Source of the DNA: JBGTCD01 sp041749015
Lineage (GTDB): Bacteria; Bacteroidota; Bacteroidia; Cytophagales; Cyclobacteriaceae
Direction of reading: 5' to 3'
DNA length: 64,000 bases
Assembly: GCA_041749015.1 (NCBI GenBank)
Contig: JBGTCD010000134.1
Span: 1-64,000 of the forward strand
In this document: one piece after another, positions 16,975 to 26,830 of the stretch
How positions within the stretch are numbered: the stretch's first letter is position 1
Layout: each line of letters opens with the position of its first letter
Made by a program: the position numbers and the translations under genes
The notes under the pieces: model-generated
Database searches by the model: none
The model's input: the letters and a program-made list of their open reading frames with translations, nothing else
What the model was told of the DNA's origin: nothing

Positions 16975-17190
16975 GGTTTTACAGGTTTATAGTTTAAATT
17001 AATGGTTAAAATGACTTTTATATAATTCACTTTTAGTTATAATAAAAATTAATATTTCTTCTTTTTATGTTGTTTTTAACAAACTGAATTTTATAAAATT
17101 GATTGAACGATACAAATATTGCCGGGTTTGGTGGCAGCGGCTAATCATAAATCTTTTGTATATTACCGGCGTGCTCTAAAAGATTTTGAA

Positions 17191-19320
17191 GTGGCAAAAC
17201 CGGGTTCCATATTTTTTTTGTTACTACTGACCTTTTCCGGGATTACTGGATTTTCCCAAACGGATCGGGACAACGGGGAAGCTTCGCAGCTTAAAATGAA
17301 TTTGCTGAAGGCAAGTCCTGCGGAAAGACCGGACACCCTGATCAAGTTATTTGCCTATTACCGGCTACAGGATCCGGTGGTGGCCATGGAGTATGCGGCA
17401 CTGGCCCTCAATGAAGCCACCCAATTGGGCGATAGTCTGAACATGGTCAAAGCCTATAATGCCAGAGCATTCATTTTCAAAGAGTCCAACCTTTATATAA
17501 AGGCAATTGAGGATTATAAATTGGCTCTGGGGATCGCAGAAAGGAACGGTTTTGAAAATCAGGTCAAATTTTTATTGAATAATCTGGCCATCGTATATCG
17601 GCAAATCGGCGCCTTTGACAAATCTCTGGATTATCACCTTCGATCGTTAAAAATCAGGGAGGAAGCAGTAGATCTGGAGGGAATGGCCGTGGCTCATTTA
17701 AATATAGGAATTCTATATAATGACCTCCAGGACTGGAGTAACAACTTATCCCATTTAAATCAGGCTTTAAGCATCGGTACGAAAGAAGAAATTCCGGATA
17801 TTATCCGGGATGTATATCTCAACTTAATCTATTCATACATCAATCTGAAAAATTTCAAAGAGGCGGAAACCTATGTTAAAAAGGCACTCGAATTTTGTCA
17901 AACCAATGAATGTGATGATAAATTCCTGGCCCAAATTTATTATAACCTAGGGAATATCCGGTTTTATGATAAAAGTTATGAGGAAGCTGAGCATCTGATC
18001 AGAAAATCAATGTCATTCATCAATCCGGATGAGCAATCCAGAATATATTCCAATGCTTATTTCAAACTCAGCAGCATCAAAGTCGCTTTAAACCAGGTTG
18101 ATTCCGGTACTTATTACAATGACAAGGCACTGGAATATGCGAATAGCTCAAATTACAATACTATAAAATTGGAGATATTTAAAAGTTATGCAGATATTTT
18201 CAAACAAGAAGGTAATTATGAACAGGCTTACGAATATCAGAAAAAATACATTGAACTAAATGATAGCATCTTCAGTCAGGAGATGGCTAAAAACCTGGCT
18301 AACATCCAGATGGAGTTCCAGGAAGAACTGACTCAGAAGATCATAGCCGGTAAGGATGAGGAGATCATCCGTAACAAAAGGATTAATCAACTATTGGCAC
18401 TGGTGGTCCTATTGGTTACAGCTTTGCTGGTCATCGTGTTTTGGAACTTCCGACTTAAGCAAGTCGCCAACCGCAAGCTGAATGAGGCTAAAAACGTCAT
18501 TGAAAAGCAGAATCAGGCCCTGACAGATCTAAACAATTCTCTGGAGCAAAAAGTAAGAGATAGGACCAGGCTACTGCATGACACCAATCTAAAGCTCCAG
18601 AAATCCAATATGGAGCTTGATAACTTCATCTATAAAACCTCCCATGATATCAAAGGCCCACTGGCTACCCTACAGGGTATGTGCATGGTGGCTTTAAAAG
18701 ACGTCAAGGACGAACTCGCATTGAATTACCTCCAGAAGCTTTCAGAAACTGCCAATCGTTTGAATACCATCTTGGCCAAATTGCTGGTGATCAACCAGAT
18801 CAGCAATTCAATGATCATTGATAATAAAATCAATTTTGAAGAAAGAATTGATAAGGCTTTGGAAGGGTTGGAAAAAGGCATCCAGGCGGGGGGTATTCAT
18901 ATCAAAAAAAATATTGACCAGAAAATCAACTTTATCTCAGACGCGTACCTTATCGAAAATATATTCCGGAATTTGCTGGACAATGGTGTTAAGTTTAGTG
19001 ATGAGGCCAAGAAGGAGTCCTTTATTGAAATCCTGGTTAAGGAAACCAACGATAATGTAGCGATTTCTGTAACCGACAATGGGGTAGGGCTCAACCCTGA
19101 AGGTATCGAGAAAATATTTGATTTATTCTCCAAAGGGGGGGAAAAGGCAGAGTCAATAGGCCTGGGTTTATACCTGGTAAAATTATCGGTGGATCGGCTT
19201 GAGGGGCAGGTAAGTGCTGAGGTTACTCCTGAAGGGTGGTCCCGTTTTTCCATTCAGCTCCCTAAGATCAGAAAAGAGCAGCCAGAAAAGATGGTGGAAG
19301 ATGATGTCCATCGGTTTTAA
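17191..19320 (+). CDS. Sensor histidine kinase with periplasmic TPR domain
   Basis: No ATG is suitable. The best start is GTG at 17191, directly before a signal peptide (AKPGSIFFLLLLTFSGITGFSQ), giving 709 residues; a TTG at 17119 would add 24 residues. Residues about 50-370 are TPR repeats (AYNARAFIFKESNLYIKAI, LNNLAIVYRQIGAFDKSL, IYYNLGNIRFYDKSYEEAE). A membrane helix lies at about 399-418 (LLALVVLLVTALLVIVFW), then a coiled coil. The kinase core has the H-box KTSHDIKGPLATLQG (about 483), N-box NIFRNLLDNGVKFSD, G1 VTDNGVGLNPEG and G2 GLGLYLVK, all intact. The TPR domain should face the periplasm. No response regulator is adjacent and there is no receiver domain, so it is an orphan kinase. 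The neighbours are the divergent small peptide genes. Confidence 0.9.
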   Translation: MAKPGSIFFLLLLTFSGITGFSQTDRDNGEASQLKMNLLKASPAERPDTLIKLFAYYRLQDPVVAMEYAALALNEATQLGDSLNMVKAYNARAFIFKESNLYIKAIEDYKLALGIAERNGFENQVKFLLNNLAIVYRQIGAFDKSLDYHLRSLKIREEAVDLEGMAVAHLNIGILYNDLQDWSNNLSHLNQALSIGTKEEIPDIIRDVYLNLIYSYINLKNFKEAETYVKKALEFCQTNECDDKFLAQIYYNLGNIRFYDKSYEEAEHLIRKSMSFINPDEQSRIYSNAYFKLSSIKVALNQVDSGTYYNDKALEYANSSNYNTIKLEIFKSYADIFKQEGNYEQAYEYQKKYIELNDSIFSQEMAKNLANIQMEFQEELTQKIIAGKDEEIIRNKRINQLLALVVLLVTALLVIVFWNFRLKQVANRKLNEAKNVIEKQNQALTDLNNSLEQKVRDRTRLLHDTNLKLQKSNMELDNFIYKTSHDIKGPLATLQGMCMVALKDVKDELALNYLQKLSETANRLNTILAKLLVINQISNSMIIDNKINFEERIDKALEGLEKGIQAGGIHIKKNIDQKINFISDAYLIENIFRNLLDNGVKFSDEAKKESFIEILVKETNDNVAISVTDNGVGLNPEGIEKIFDLFSKGGEKAESIGLGLYLVKLSVDRLEGQVSAEVTPEGWSRFSIQLPKIRKEQPEKMVEDDVHRF

Positions 19321-19395
19321 AAAATTTGGTTGAGGAGATAGCGCCCAACTTCCAGCAAATATTTAAAATCTTTTCTTTACCTAAATCTTCCGGGC

Positions 19396-19403
19396 TATCT
19401 TTG
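19396..19403 (+). promoter_or_regulatory. -7 promoter element of metG
   Basis: TATCTTTG matches TAnnTTTG and lies 22 bases before the metG ATG. The upstream TTTG element is not clear (TTTAC near 19377). Confidence 0.5.
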
Positions 19404-19425
19404 CGGGTAATTTGAATGGAGATTA

Positions 19426-21495
19426 ATGTCAGGAATTTTAGATAAAAAACGCTTTACGGTCACCGCTGCCCTGCCTTATGCCAATGGGCCGCTACATATA
19501 GGTCATATTGCAGGGGCTTACCTTCCTGCAGATATTTTTGTAAGGTTCCTAAGACAAAAAGGGAAGGATGTGGCTTTTTTTTGTGGTAGCGACGAGCATG
19601 GTGCTGCCATCACCATCAGAGCCAAAAAAGAAGGAATCGCACCACAGGAGATCATCGATAAGTACCACACCATGATCAAATCCACCTTTGAAAGGTTTGG
19701 GATTGATTTTGATATGTACCACCGCACCTCGGCCCCTAATCATCATGAGCTTTCAAAAGAATTTTTCACTGACTTGTATGAAAAAGGGGAGTTCATAGAG
19801 AAGACCGTTGATCAGTTTTATGATGAGGAATATCATCAGTTCCTTGCGGACCGGTATGTAGTAGGGACTTGTCCTGTTTGCAGTTATGACCATGCCTATG
19901 GTGACCAATGTGAAAAATGTGGTTCATCGCTTAATCCTACCGACCTGATCGATCCCAAATCAGTTTTAAGTGGAAAAAAGCCGGTCCTCAAGTCCACCAG
20001 TCATTGGTATTTACCTTTGGATAAGTATCAGCCATGGCTGGAAGACTGGTTATTGAAGGGAAAGAAAGACACCTGGAAGGTGAATGTGTATGGGCAGTGC
20101 AGCAGTTGGCTCAAGGCAGGCTTACAGCCCAGAGCCATGACCCGTGATTTAGACTGGGGGGTTGATGTACCCCTCAAAAATGCCAAAGGCAAAAAACTCT
20201 ATGTATGGCTGGATGCTCCGATAGGTTATATTTCATCAGCCCAGCAATGGGCTAAAGAAAAGGGTGCTGACTGGGAATTGTACTGGAAAAAGCAGGCCAA
20301 TGAAGCAGACAATTCCTGCCTCATCCATTTTATTGGTAAGGATAATATAGTGTTCCATTGCATCATATTTCCGGCTATCTTAAATGCACATGGCGGATAC
20401 TTACTCCCGGAAAATGTGCCTGCCAATGAATTTCTCAATCTTGAGGGGAATAAATTGTCGACCAGCCGCAACTGGGCCGTATGGCTTCATGAATATCTGG
20501 ACGATTTTCCCGGGAAGGAGGATGTGCTTCGGTATGTATTAGCCGCTAATATGCCTGAGACTAAGGACAGTGAATTTACCTGGAAGGATTTTAAGGATCG
20601 AAATAACAACGAATTAGTTGCCATACTTGGAAATTTTGTAAATCGGGTATTGGTACTTACCCAAAAATATTTTGAAGGAAAAATCCCGGAAAGAGGCAAT
20701 TTAGCAGCGGCTGATCAGGAGGTACTTCAGCGATTGGGTCAATATCCCGATGAGATTGGTGCGGCCATTGCTTCATTTAAATTCAGGGATGCCTTGTTCC
20801 GTTTTATTGACCTTGCCCGAATGGGCAATAAATACCTTGCTGATGAGGAGCCGTGGAAAAAAATTAAAACTGATCCGGAAAGGGTTGGCACTATTCTCAA
20901 TATTGCGCTTCAGGTGGCCGGGGCCTCGGTAGTGCTCGGGGCGCCTTTTCTACCAGGATATTCTAAAAAATTAGGAGATATTCTTAGTATTGATGATTTA
21001 AGCTGGGAGCATGCTAATGGGGATATTTTGACTTCCGGGCATCAATTAAAGGAGCCGGTACTGCTCTTTGAAAAAGTGGAAGAGGAGGTGATTGAGGCAC
21101 AAATCAATAAGCTGATGAAGACAAAAAATACCGAAATGGATGAAGAAGAAAAAGGCGATAGCATAAAGCCTGTGGCTACTTTCGATGATTTTGTGAAACT
21201 CGATCTGAGGGTTGGGAAAATTCTGGAGGCTCAAAAAGTGCCTAAGTCTAAAAAATTACTCCAGCTCTCTGTTTCCCTCGGTTTTGAAAATAGAACCATC
21301 CTCAGCGGTATTGCTGAGCATTTTTCGCCTGAGGATGTGGTAGGGCAATCTGTGGTAGTAGTTGCTAACCTTGCGCCTAGAAAAATAATGGGGATACCCT
21401 CGGAAGGGATGATTCTCATGGCTGAGGGTGGTGAGGGGAAGCTCCGGTTTATTGCTCCGCAGGAGGGTGCCAATCCCGGTGATGCGATAAGCTAA
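19426..21495 (+). CDS. metG: Methionyl-tRNA synthetase
   Basis: 689 residues, the long form. The HIGH motif is [11 protein letters not shown] (about residue 21). The zinc knuckle has cysteine pairs CPVC and CEKC (about 147-165). The KMSKS equivalent is KLSTS (in [12 protein letters not shown]). The last 100 residues ([31 protein letters not shown]) form the tRNA-binding dimer domain. It charges tRNA-Met in the cytosol. Monocistronic, with its own promoter. Confidence 0.97.
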   Translation: MSGILDKKRFTVTAALPYANGPLHIGHIAGAYLPADIFVRFLRQKGKDVAFFCGSDEHGAAITIRAKKEGIAPQEIIDKYHTMIKSTFERFGIDFDMYHRTSAPNHHELSKEFFTDLYEKGEFIEKTVDQFYDEEYHQFLADRYVVGTCPVCSYDHAYGDQCEKCGSSLNPTDLIDPKSVLSGKKPVLKSTSHWYLPLDKYQPWLEDWLLKGKKDTWKVNVYGQCSSWLKAGLQPRAMTRDLDWGVDVPLKNAKGKKLYVWLDAPIGYISSAQQWAKEKGADWELYWKKQANEADNSCLIHFIGKDNIVFHCIIFPAILNAHGGYLLPENVPANEFLNLEGNKLSTSRNWAVWLHEYLDDFPGKEDVLRYVLAANMPETKDSEFTWKDFKDRNNNELVAILGNFVNRVLVLTQKYFEGKIPERGNLAAADQEVLQRLGQYPDEIGAAIASFKFRDALFRFIDLARMGNKYLADEEPWKKIKTDPERVGTILNIALQVAGASVVLGAPFLPGYSKKLGDILSIDDLSWEHANGDILTSGHQLKEPVLLFEKVEEEVIEAQINKLMKTKNTEMDEEEKGDSIKPVATFDDFVKLDLRVGKILEAQKVPKSKKLLQLSVSLGFENRTILSGIAEHFSPEDVVGQSVVVVANLAPRKIMGIPSEGMILMAEGGEGKLRFIAPQEGANPGDAIS

Positions 21496-21528
21496 AGGCT
21501 TAATCGGGCAGGCTACAGAATTAAAAGG

Positions 21529-21831
21529 TTACCGGTGTTTTTCTGTTTTTTCTTCAAAAGTAATATCCCCTTCCTTTCTTCTGTGAATACGGATATTGAC
21601 AATGATTTCATCCGCCCCTTTGGTCAGGCAGGCCTCCTGGGCAGCATTTGAAATTTCCATTAACAATGCAATAGGGCCTTCCATTACAGTTTCCATTGGA
21701 GTCACCCAATGTCGGATTCCACTAGCCTTAATCACGGCAATGGCCTCATCTACCAAATCATAAGCAGCTCTGGACTGGCTTTTTGGAACAATTTGCAGTC
21801 CCAGATGGGCAAGGTGTTGGGGTTCTTTCAC
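21529..21831 (-). CDS. Thiamine-binding (MTH1187/YkoF-like) family protein
   Basis: 100 residues. The family pattern is present: AHLGLQIVPKSQ, then IRHWVTPMETVMEG, and a final strand EIIVNIRIHRR. These small ferredoxin-fold proteins (formerly DUF77) bind thiamine or related compounds in the cytosol. The gene lies 51 bases after leuS on the same strand. No other thiamine gene is visible. Confidence 0.85.
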   Translation of the reverse strand: MKEPQHLAHLGLQIVPKSQSRAAYDLVDEAIAVIKASGIRHWVTPMETVMEGPIALLMEISNAAQEACLTKGADEIIVNIRIHRRKEGDITFEEKTEKHR

Positions 21832-21882
21832 TTTTTATAATTTGTAACTTGTCCACAGTTCAAAACTTTGGAAAAGTTAAGG

Positions 21883-24660
21883 TTACACTACTATATTAAC
21901 TATTTTCCCTGGCACTACGATCACCTTTTTTGGGGTTTTTCCATCAAGCCATTTTTGGACCGGCTCGGCATCAAGCACTGCCTTTTCAATGTCTCCGGGA
22001 CTCATATCGAGAGCAAGATCCATCTTTGTCCTGAGTTTACCATTGACAGATACGGGGTATTCATAAGTAGATTCCAGCAAAAAGGACTCATCGTGTTTTG
22101 GAAATGGCGCTCTTGCCACCGTGCCTTTTTGGCCAAGGCACTCCCAAAGCTCCTCCGCCAGGTGCGGGGCAAAGGGAGAAAGTAAAACTGTCAGAATTTC
22201 AAGAATATTTCTTTTTCTGCACTTCAGGGCCGTCAACTCATTGACGCAGATCATTAAGCTGCTGACAGGGGTATTGAAGGCCAACCTTTGGAGGTCCTCA
22301 TTAACCTTTTTAATGGCGGTATGTATGGACTTCAATTCCTGAGGACTGGCAGAATCATCCACTACAGCCCACTCCCCGGTTTCATTATGGAATAACCGCC
22401 ATACCTTATTGAGGAATTTGAATACCCCGTCAATACCGTTGGTATTCCAGGGCTTGGATTGCTCGAGTGGCCCTAAAAACATCTCATACATGCGAAGGGT
22501 ATCTGCTCCATAGCCTTCAATGATGTCATCGGGAGTGACTACATTAAATCTGGACTTAGACATTTTTTCGACCTCAAATCCACAATAGAACTTACTGCCT
22601 TCAGTGATAAAATCAGCTTCTGCAAGATCGGGGCGCCATTTTCGGAATTTTTCTAAATCCAGAACATCGTCTTTAACCAGACTTACATCCACATGCATAG
22701 GGGATGTTTCATACTGATCTTTGAGATTGGCAGATACAAACTTATTAGTACCAGTAATCCTGTATGCCAGACTTGACCTCCCCTGTATCATCCCCTGGTT
22801 CACCAGCTTTTTGAAAGGCTCATCCGTATTGATCAGGCCCAGATCATAAAGAAATTTGGTCCAGAATCTGGCATAAAGCAGATGGCCTGTTGCATGCTCG
22901 GCACCTCCAATGTACAGGTCTACCGATTCCCAATATGCCTGAGCATCTTTGCTGCAAAAGGCTTGCGCATTGTCTGCATCCATATATCTGAAAAAATACC
23001 AGCTTGAGCCTGCCCAACCAGGCATGGTGCTTTTTTCCAGTGGGTATTCTTTACCATCCTCCGCCTTGTACACCCAGTTTTTAGCTCTCGCAAGTGGTGG
23101 TTCACCAGATTCGGTCGGTAAATATTTGTCCACCTCAGGAAGGATAAGCGGCAGGTCCTTTTCACTAACCAGACATGGGATTTCTCCTTTGAAGTATACC
23201 GGCAAGGGCTCTCCCCAATACCGCTGTCTGGTGAATATGGCATCCCTTATCCTGTAGTTTATTTTTCCAATCCCTATTTCCTGAGCCTCCAATCTTTCAA
23301 TGGCCCTGGCAATCGCCTCCTTAACTTCGAGCCCATTGAGGAAATCAGAGTTGATGGCTTTGCCTTCCTTGGCGTCATAGGCTTCATCTTCCGGGCCGCC
23401 ATCAATCACTTTAAGGATTGGCAGGTTGAATTTTTTGGCGAATGCAAAATCTCTGGTATCATGGGCGGGCACTGCCATCACTGCTCCGGTGCCGTATCCT
23501 GCCAAAACATAATCAGCCACCCATATCGGCAATGGTTTTTGGGTAAAGGGGTGCAACACATAGCTGCCGGTGAAAACACCGGTGACCCTTTTTACCTCAC
23601 TCAGGCGGTCCCGCTCAGACCTGTTGGAGGCTTCTTTTACATATTGTTTTACTGCAGTCCTTTGCTCTGGCGTGGTGAGCTTATCCACCCACTCGCTTTC
23701 GGGAGCAAGGGTCATGAAGGTGACCCCAAAAATGGTATCAGGCCTGGTGGTAAAAACCCGGATCCTTTCTTCCTTTCCCTGTATAGGGAAATCCAATTCA
23801 CCACCCTGTGATCTGCCTATCCAGTTGCGTTGAATTTCTTTCAGGGCTTCAGACCAGTCAAGATGGTCAAGACCCTTAATTAATCTTTCGGCATAGGCAG
23901 TGATGCGAAGACACCACTGCATCATTTTTTTGCGCTCCACAGGATGGCCACCACGCTCGGAGTATCCATCTTTAACCTCATCATTGGAAAGCACTGTACC
24001 CAGTGCAGCACACCAGTTTACTGAAGTTTCGGCCAGAAAAGCCATCCGGTACTTCAATAAGTATTTTTGTTGATCTTCCCATGTTAATTCATTCCATTGT
24101 TCTGCAGTTAAATGGTCAGTGCCTTCATCACATACAGCATTTAATCTCTCCGAGCCAGATTTTTCGAGGATGGTAATGAGCGCATCAATGGGCCTGGCCT
24201 TGTCTGCATCCCTTTCATACCAGCTATCGAATAGCTTCATGAATATCCACTGGGTCCATTTGTAATAGGCAGGGTCACAGGTCTGCACTTCACGGCTCCA
24301 GTCGTAGGCAAAACCTATTTTATTCATTTGGTCCTTATACCGTTCGATGTTATTTTTTGTAGTGATAGCCGGGTGCTGCCCAGTCTGTATGGCGTACTGC
24401 TCTGCGGGAAGTCCAAAGGCATCAAACCCCATAGGGTGCAGCACATTGAAGCCTTGATTCATTTTAAATCTGGATACGATATCTGAAGCAATATATCCCA
24501 AAGGGTGCCCAACATGCAACCCCGCTCCGGATGGGTAGGGGAACATATCCAGCACATAGTATTTAGGTTTTTTGGATGAATTATCCGCCCGGAAAGTTTG
24601 ATCTTTCTTCCAGCGGTCCTGCCACTTATTTTCTATTTTACGAAAATCGTAATTACTCAT
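21883..24660 (-). CDS. leuS: Leucyl-tRNA synthetase
   Basis: 925 residues. HIGH is [12 protein letters not shown] in the N-terminal [18 protein letters not shown] is [11 protein letters not shown]. The editing (CP1) domain is present with [13 protein letters not shown] and [15 protein letters not shown], whose aspartate and threonine-rich site removes mischarged amino acids. The C-terminal anticodon and tail domains are complete (ending [14 protein letters not shown]). Minus strand, 34 bases after the upstream secreted-protein gene. Confidence 0.97.
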   Translation of the reverse strand: MSNYDFRKIENKWQDRWKKDQTFRADNSSKKPKYYVLDMFPYPSGAGLHVGHPLGYIASDIVSRFKMNQGFNVLHPMGFDAFGLPAEQYAIQTGQHPAITTKNNIERYKDQMNKIGFAYDWSREVQTCDPAYYKWTQWIFMKLFDSWYERDADKARPIDALITILEKSGSERLNAVCDEGTDHLTAEQWNELTWEDQQKYLLKYRMAFLAETSVNWCAALGTVLSNDEVKDGYSERGGHPVERKKMMQWCLRITAYAERLIKGLDHLDWSEALKEIQRNWIGRSQGGELDFPIQGKEERIRVFTTRPDTIFGVTFMTLAPESEWVDKLTTPEQRTAVKQYVKEASNRSERDRLSEVKRVTGVFTGSYVLHPFTQKPLPIWVADYVLAGYGTGAVMAVPAHDTRDFAFAKKFNLPILKVIDGGPEDEAYDAKEGKAINSDFLNGLEVKEAIARAIERLEAQEIGIGKINYRIRDAIFTRQRYWGEPLPVYFKGEIPCLVSEKDLPLILPEVDKYLPTESGEPPLARAKNWVYKAEDGKEYPLEKSTMPGWAGSSWYFFRYMDADNAQAFCSKDAQAYWESVDLYIGGAEHATGHLLYARFWTKFLYDLGLINTDEPFKKLVNQGMIQGRSSLAYRITGTNKFVSANLKDQYETSPMHVDVSLVKDDVLDLEKFRKWRPDLAEADFITEGSKFYCGFEVEKMSKSRFNVVTPDDIIEGYGADTLRMYEMFLGPLEQSKPWNTNGIDGVFKFLNKVWRLFHNETGEWAVVDDSASPQELKSIHTAIKKVNEDLQRLAFNTPVSSLMICVNELTALKCRKRNILEILTVLLSPFAPHLAEELWECLGQKGTVARAPFPKHDESFLLESTYEYPVSVNGKLRTKMDLALDMSPGDIEKAVLDAEPVQKWLDGKTPKKVIVVPGKIVNIVV

Positions 24661-24694
24661 GCCTGTATATTAGGGAAAAGGGTGCTTCAAAAGA

Positions 24695-25474
24695 TTAGTT
24701 TTCTATCAGGTCAATTAACTGATCAGCCTTTAGGGTAAGGTTTGGGTCTGAGGCAAGGTTTTCTTTGAGGGCTGACTTCAAAAATCCTGGAATTCCCTTC
24801 CCGCTTTTCAAACGGTCTTTAATATCGTTGAGGATATCCCTTACATCCCCTGCTGAATCCAGATCATTTTTTTCTACCTCTATTTGAATGGAGTTGATTA
24901 GGGCCTTGATCTCTTCGGGAATTTCCATTTCAGATTTGGTTAATCTCTGCGTAGCCGCCTGGGTGATTCTTTCTATACAGGAATTGTATTCTGAAACGAT
25001 CTCTATGAGATCCCTTCGGGAAAATTCCTTATTGTCCAATTTTTCTACGATTTCGGGACAATCTTCCAGGAATTCCATCATTTTTTTCTTGAAGGTAATA
25101 GTTGGTACCTCCATCCCATTACCTCCCATTTTTATTAAATATCGACTATCGAAAAGGATTGACTTGTCGGACCTGAAATTATATAGACTCAGATAGCCAC
25201 CGTGTACCACCTCCATAATTTTATAGGTGTCATAAATCTGAACTGTTCGGTAGGTTTTACCTTCCGTGGTGAACATATTGATTTGCATCATGTTCAAAGA
25301 CTCCCTACCCTGATCATTTTTTAAGATAACATTTTCCATCTTCCCCTGGGGCGCAAGGATATTGATCTCACCTCTCAAGGTATCTCCCTTAAGCGTGACG
25401 AGCATATCCTGACTCATTACACCACTAATGCTTAGGGCTAATACACCCGCCAACCAAAATCTTTTATAAATCAT
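24695..25474 (-). CDS. Secreted protein of unknown function
   Basis: 259 residues with a signal peptide (FWLAGVLALSISGVMSQ). The mature N-terminal part has the strand pattern VTLKGDTLRGEINI, then TYRTVQIYDTYKIMEVV and GYLSLYNFR. This design (a stretch describing a stored value, then a helical tail) is common in unnamed Bacteroidota periplasmic proteins. The C-terminal half is helical and charged. I do not recognise a function. It is upstream of leuS on the same strand. Confidence 0.7.
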   Translation of the reverse strand: MIYKRFWLAGVLALSISGVMSQDMLVTLKGDTLRGEINILAPQGKMENVILKNDQGRESLNMMQINMFTTEGKTYRTVQIYDTYKIMEVVHGGYLSLYNFRSDKSILFDSRYLIKMGGNGMEVPTITFKKKMMEFLEDCPEIVEKLDNKEFSRRDLIEIVSEYNSCIERITQAATQRLTKSEMEIPEEIKALINSIQIEVEKNDLDSAGDVRDILNDIKDRLKSGKGIPGFLKSALKENLASDPNLTLKADQLIDLIEN

Positions 25475-25522
25475 GATGCAAATTTAATCGTATTATTTAT
25501 AAAAGGCACACTCGAAAAAATA

Positions 25523-26053
25523 TTAGGAAGAGGTTTTAGAAATTAATTCCTTCATTGCATCAGCCACCTGGTGGGGTTTTTTGGTGCCTATCAGGAATTT
25601 TTTACCCGAACTCAGGCTAAGAAATAGCCCCTTGTTGCCCCTTACATTAATAGCCTTGGTTTCGCCATTCACACTGGTTCGGTATCCCCAGCCACCGAAT
25701 TCCCCTGCTGGATTATAGGTCTTTACTTCAAAATTGAGGATTTCAGACCTGGGAATAAACTGCTCTTTTGGAACAAAGGGAAAATAGCGATACCGAATAC
25801 CCTTTTCATCGATTTTGGTTATTAGGGTAGCAGATAGAAAAATAACCATAATCCCTCCTAGGGTCAAAAACACAAAAGCAGCAACTATGATAGCAGTAGC
25901 GTCACTAAGCTGCTGATTACCCCAGGGTATCCCCAGAAAAATTTGTTTGTACACACCATATGCTACGGTGCCCAACCCGGCAGATATCGGAAGGATTAAA
26001 ATAATCCATAGAAATTTAGATGACCGAAAACTTTGCTTCTCTATAAATCCCAT
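25523..26053 (-). CDS. Two-helix membrane protein with PH-like domain
   Basis: 176 residues. Two membrane helices at about residues 13-36 and 52-78 (FLWIILILPISAGLGTVAYG and ATAIIVAAFVFLTLGGIMVIFL) are followed by a soluble domain of short strands (ITKIDEKGIRYRYFPFVP, AINVRGNKGLFLSLSSGKKFLIGTKKP). This strand pattern resembles bacterial PH-domain membrane proteins; it may belong to a DUF of Bacteroidota. The gene starts 3 bases after the stop of the barrel gene, so the two are one operon. Function unknown. Confidence 0.75.
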   Translation of the reverse strand: MGFIEKQSFRSSKFLWIILILPISAGLGTVAYGVYKQIFLGIPWGNQQLSDATAIIVAAFVFLTLGGIMVIFLSATLITKIDEKGIRYRYFPFVPKEQFIPRSEILNFEVKTYNPAGEFGGWGYRTSVNGETKAINVRGNKGLFLSLSSGKKFLIGTKKPHQVADAMKELISKTSS

Positions 26054-26056
26054 AGA

Positions 26057-26782
26057 TCAACGTCCTCCTGTGAATATAATCCCGATAGAAAATTCCCATC
26101 CGGTAAAATCCAGCACAGCGTCATCATAGGTCACTTCCTTCGTTTCTAAAGGGCTACCTATGTTACCCCCTGTATATTCTCCTGCCAACTCAAGTTTAGA
26201 GTTTCCTTGCAGGTAGTTTACTTCAAAGGACAAGCCGAACTGATTGGTCAGGTAGAAAACTAATTCAGTCCCGATCATAGTGCCCCACCCGGGGTTGTTT
26301 TTATAATTTAAATCTGCATTGGCCACGGACCAGCTTTCAAAATTACGAATGGCCCGGTCGAAATTGCCCATATTAAGCCGGTGGCCTATATTAAAAAATC
26401 CGAACCCTCCTCCTTTTACACTAAATTCAAATTTTTTATTGCCTATGCTCAGCACCAGTTCCAGAGGTACCAAAAATGAAAATGAGGGACCATAAAGTGG
26501 CTTATTATGCTCAAAAGGGAGCCCGTCAATATGCATTCCTGGAATCGAATAAAAAGAAAATCCGGTTTGGACACCAACATAATCATTAAAATTCAGCCCA
26601 ATTCCCCGGACAGAAAAAGGGCTAACAGGGTTGGAGAAATATCCGTTTTTGGGTAGAAAATAAGAAAACGAAAGGCCCATATTCTGGGCAATAATCGGAG
26701 TGCTGCTCAATCCCATTCCAATTACAATGACCAGCATCAGCAGCAATTTTTTAAACCGATTGTGTAAACCTATTTTATTCAT
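26057..26782 (-). CDS. Predicted outer-membrane beta-barrel protein
   Basis: 241 residues from the ATG at 26782, which puts a signal peptide (LLLMLVIVIGMGLSSTPIIAQ) near the N-terminus; an upstream start at 26818 would overlap the divergent gene. The mature part is beta-rich with alternating aromatic strands (GLSFSYFLPKNGYF, VGVQTGFSFYSIPG, FGLSFEVNYLQGN) and ends in an aromatic-rich strand (WEFSIGIIFTGGR). This fits a small outer-membrane barrel. No family is recognised. Confidence 0.7.
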   Translation of the reverse strand: MNKIGLHNRFKKLLLMLVIVIGMGLSSTPIIAQNMGLSFSYFLPKNGYFSNPVSPFSVRGIGLNFNDYVGVQTGFSFYSIPGMHIDGLPFEHNKPLYGPSFSFLVPLELVLSIGNKKFEFSVKGGGFGFFNIGHRLNMGNFDRAIRNFESWSVANADLNYKNNPGWGTMIGTELVFYLTNQFGLSFEVNYLQGNSKLELAGEYTGGNIGSPLETKEVTYDDAVLDFTGWEFSIGIIFTGGR

Positions 26783-26830
26783 TGTCAGGAAAATCTTAAT
26801 TTGAAGAAAATTTATCAAAACAAGGATAAA

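Larger units (their letters stand above)
16629..16979. repeat. Tandem duplication, unit about 179 bases
   Basis: The stretch from about 16660 to 16799 is repeated at 16839-16978 with only two substitutions inside the coding part. Similarity continues into the non-coding edge (ATAAATGATGAT at about 16634 and 16818). A recent tandem duplication of one peptide gene with its leader explains this. Confidence 0.85.

Noticed and set aside
21868..22185. Open frame of 105 codons opposite leuS
   Set aside because: It mirrors the C-terminal part of leuS, a complete and well-conserved gene.
23461..23811. 116-codon frame opposite leuS
   Set aside because: Shadow of the leuS editing domain; no independent evidence.
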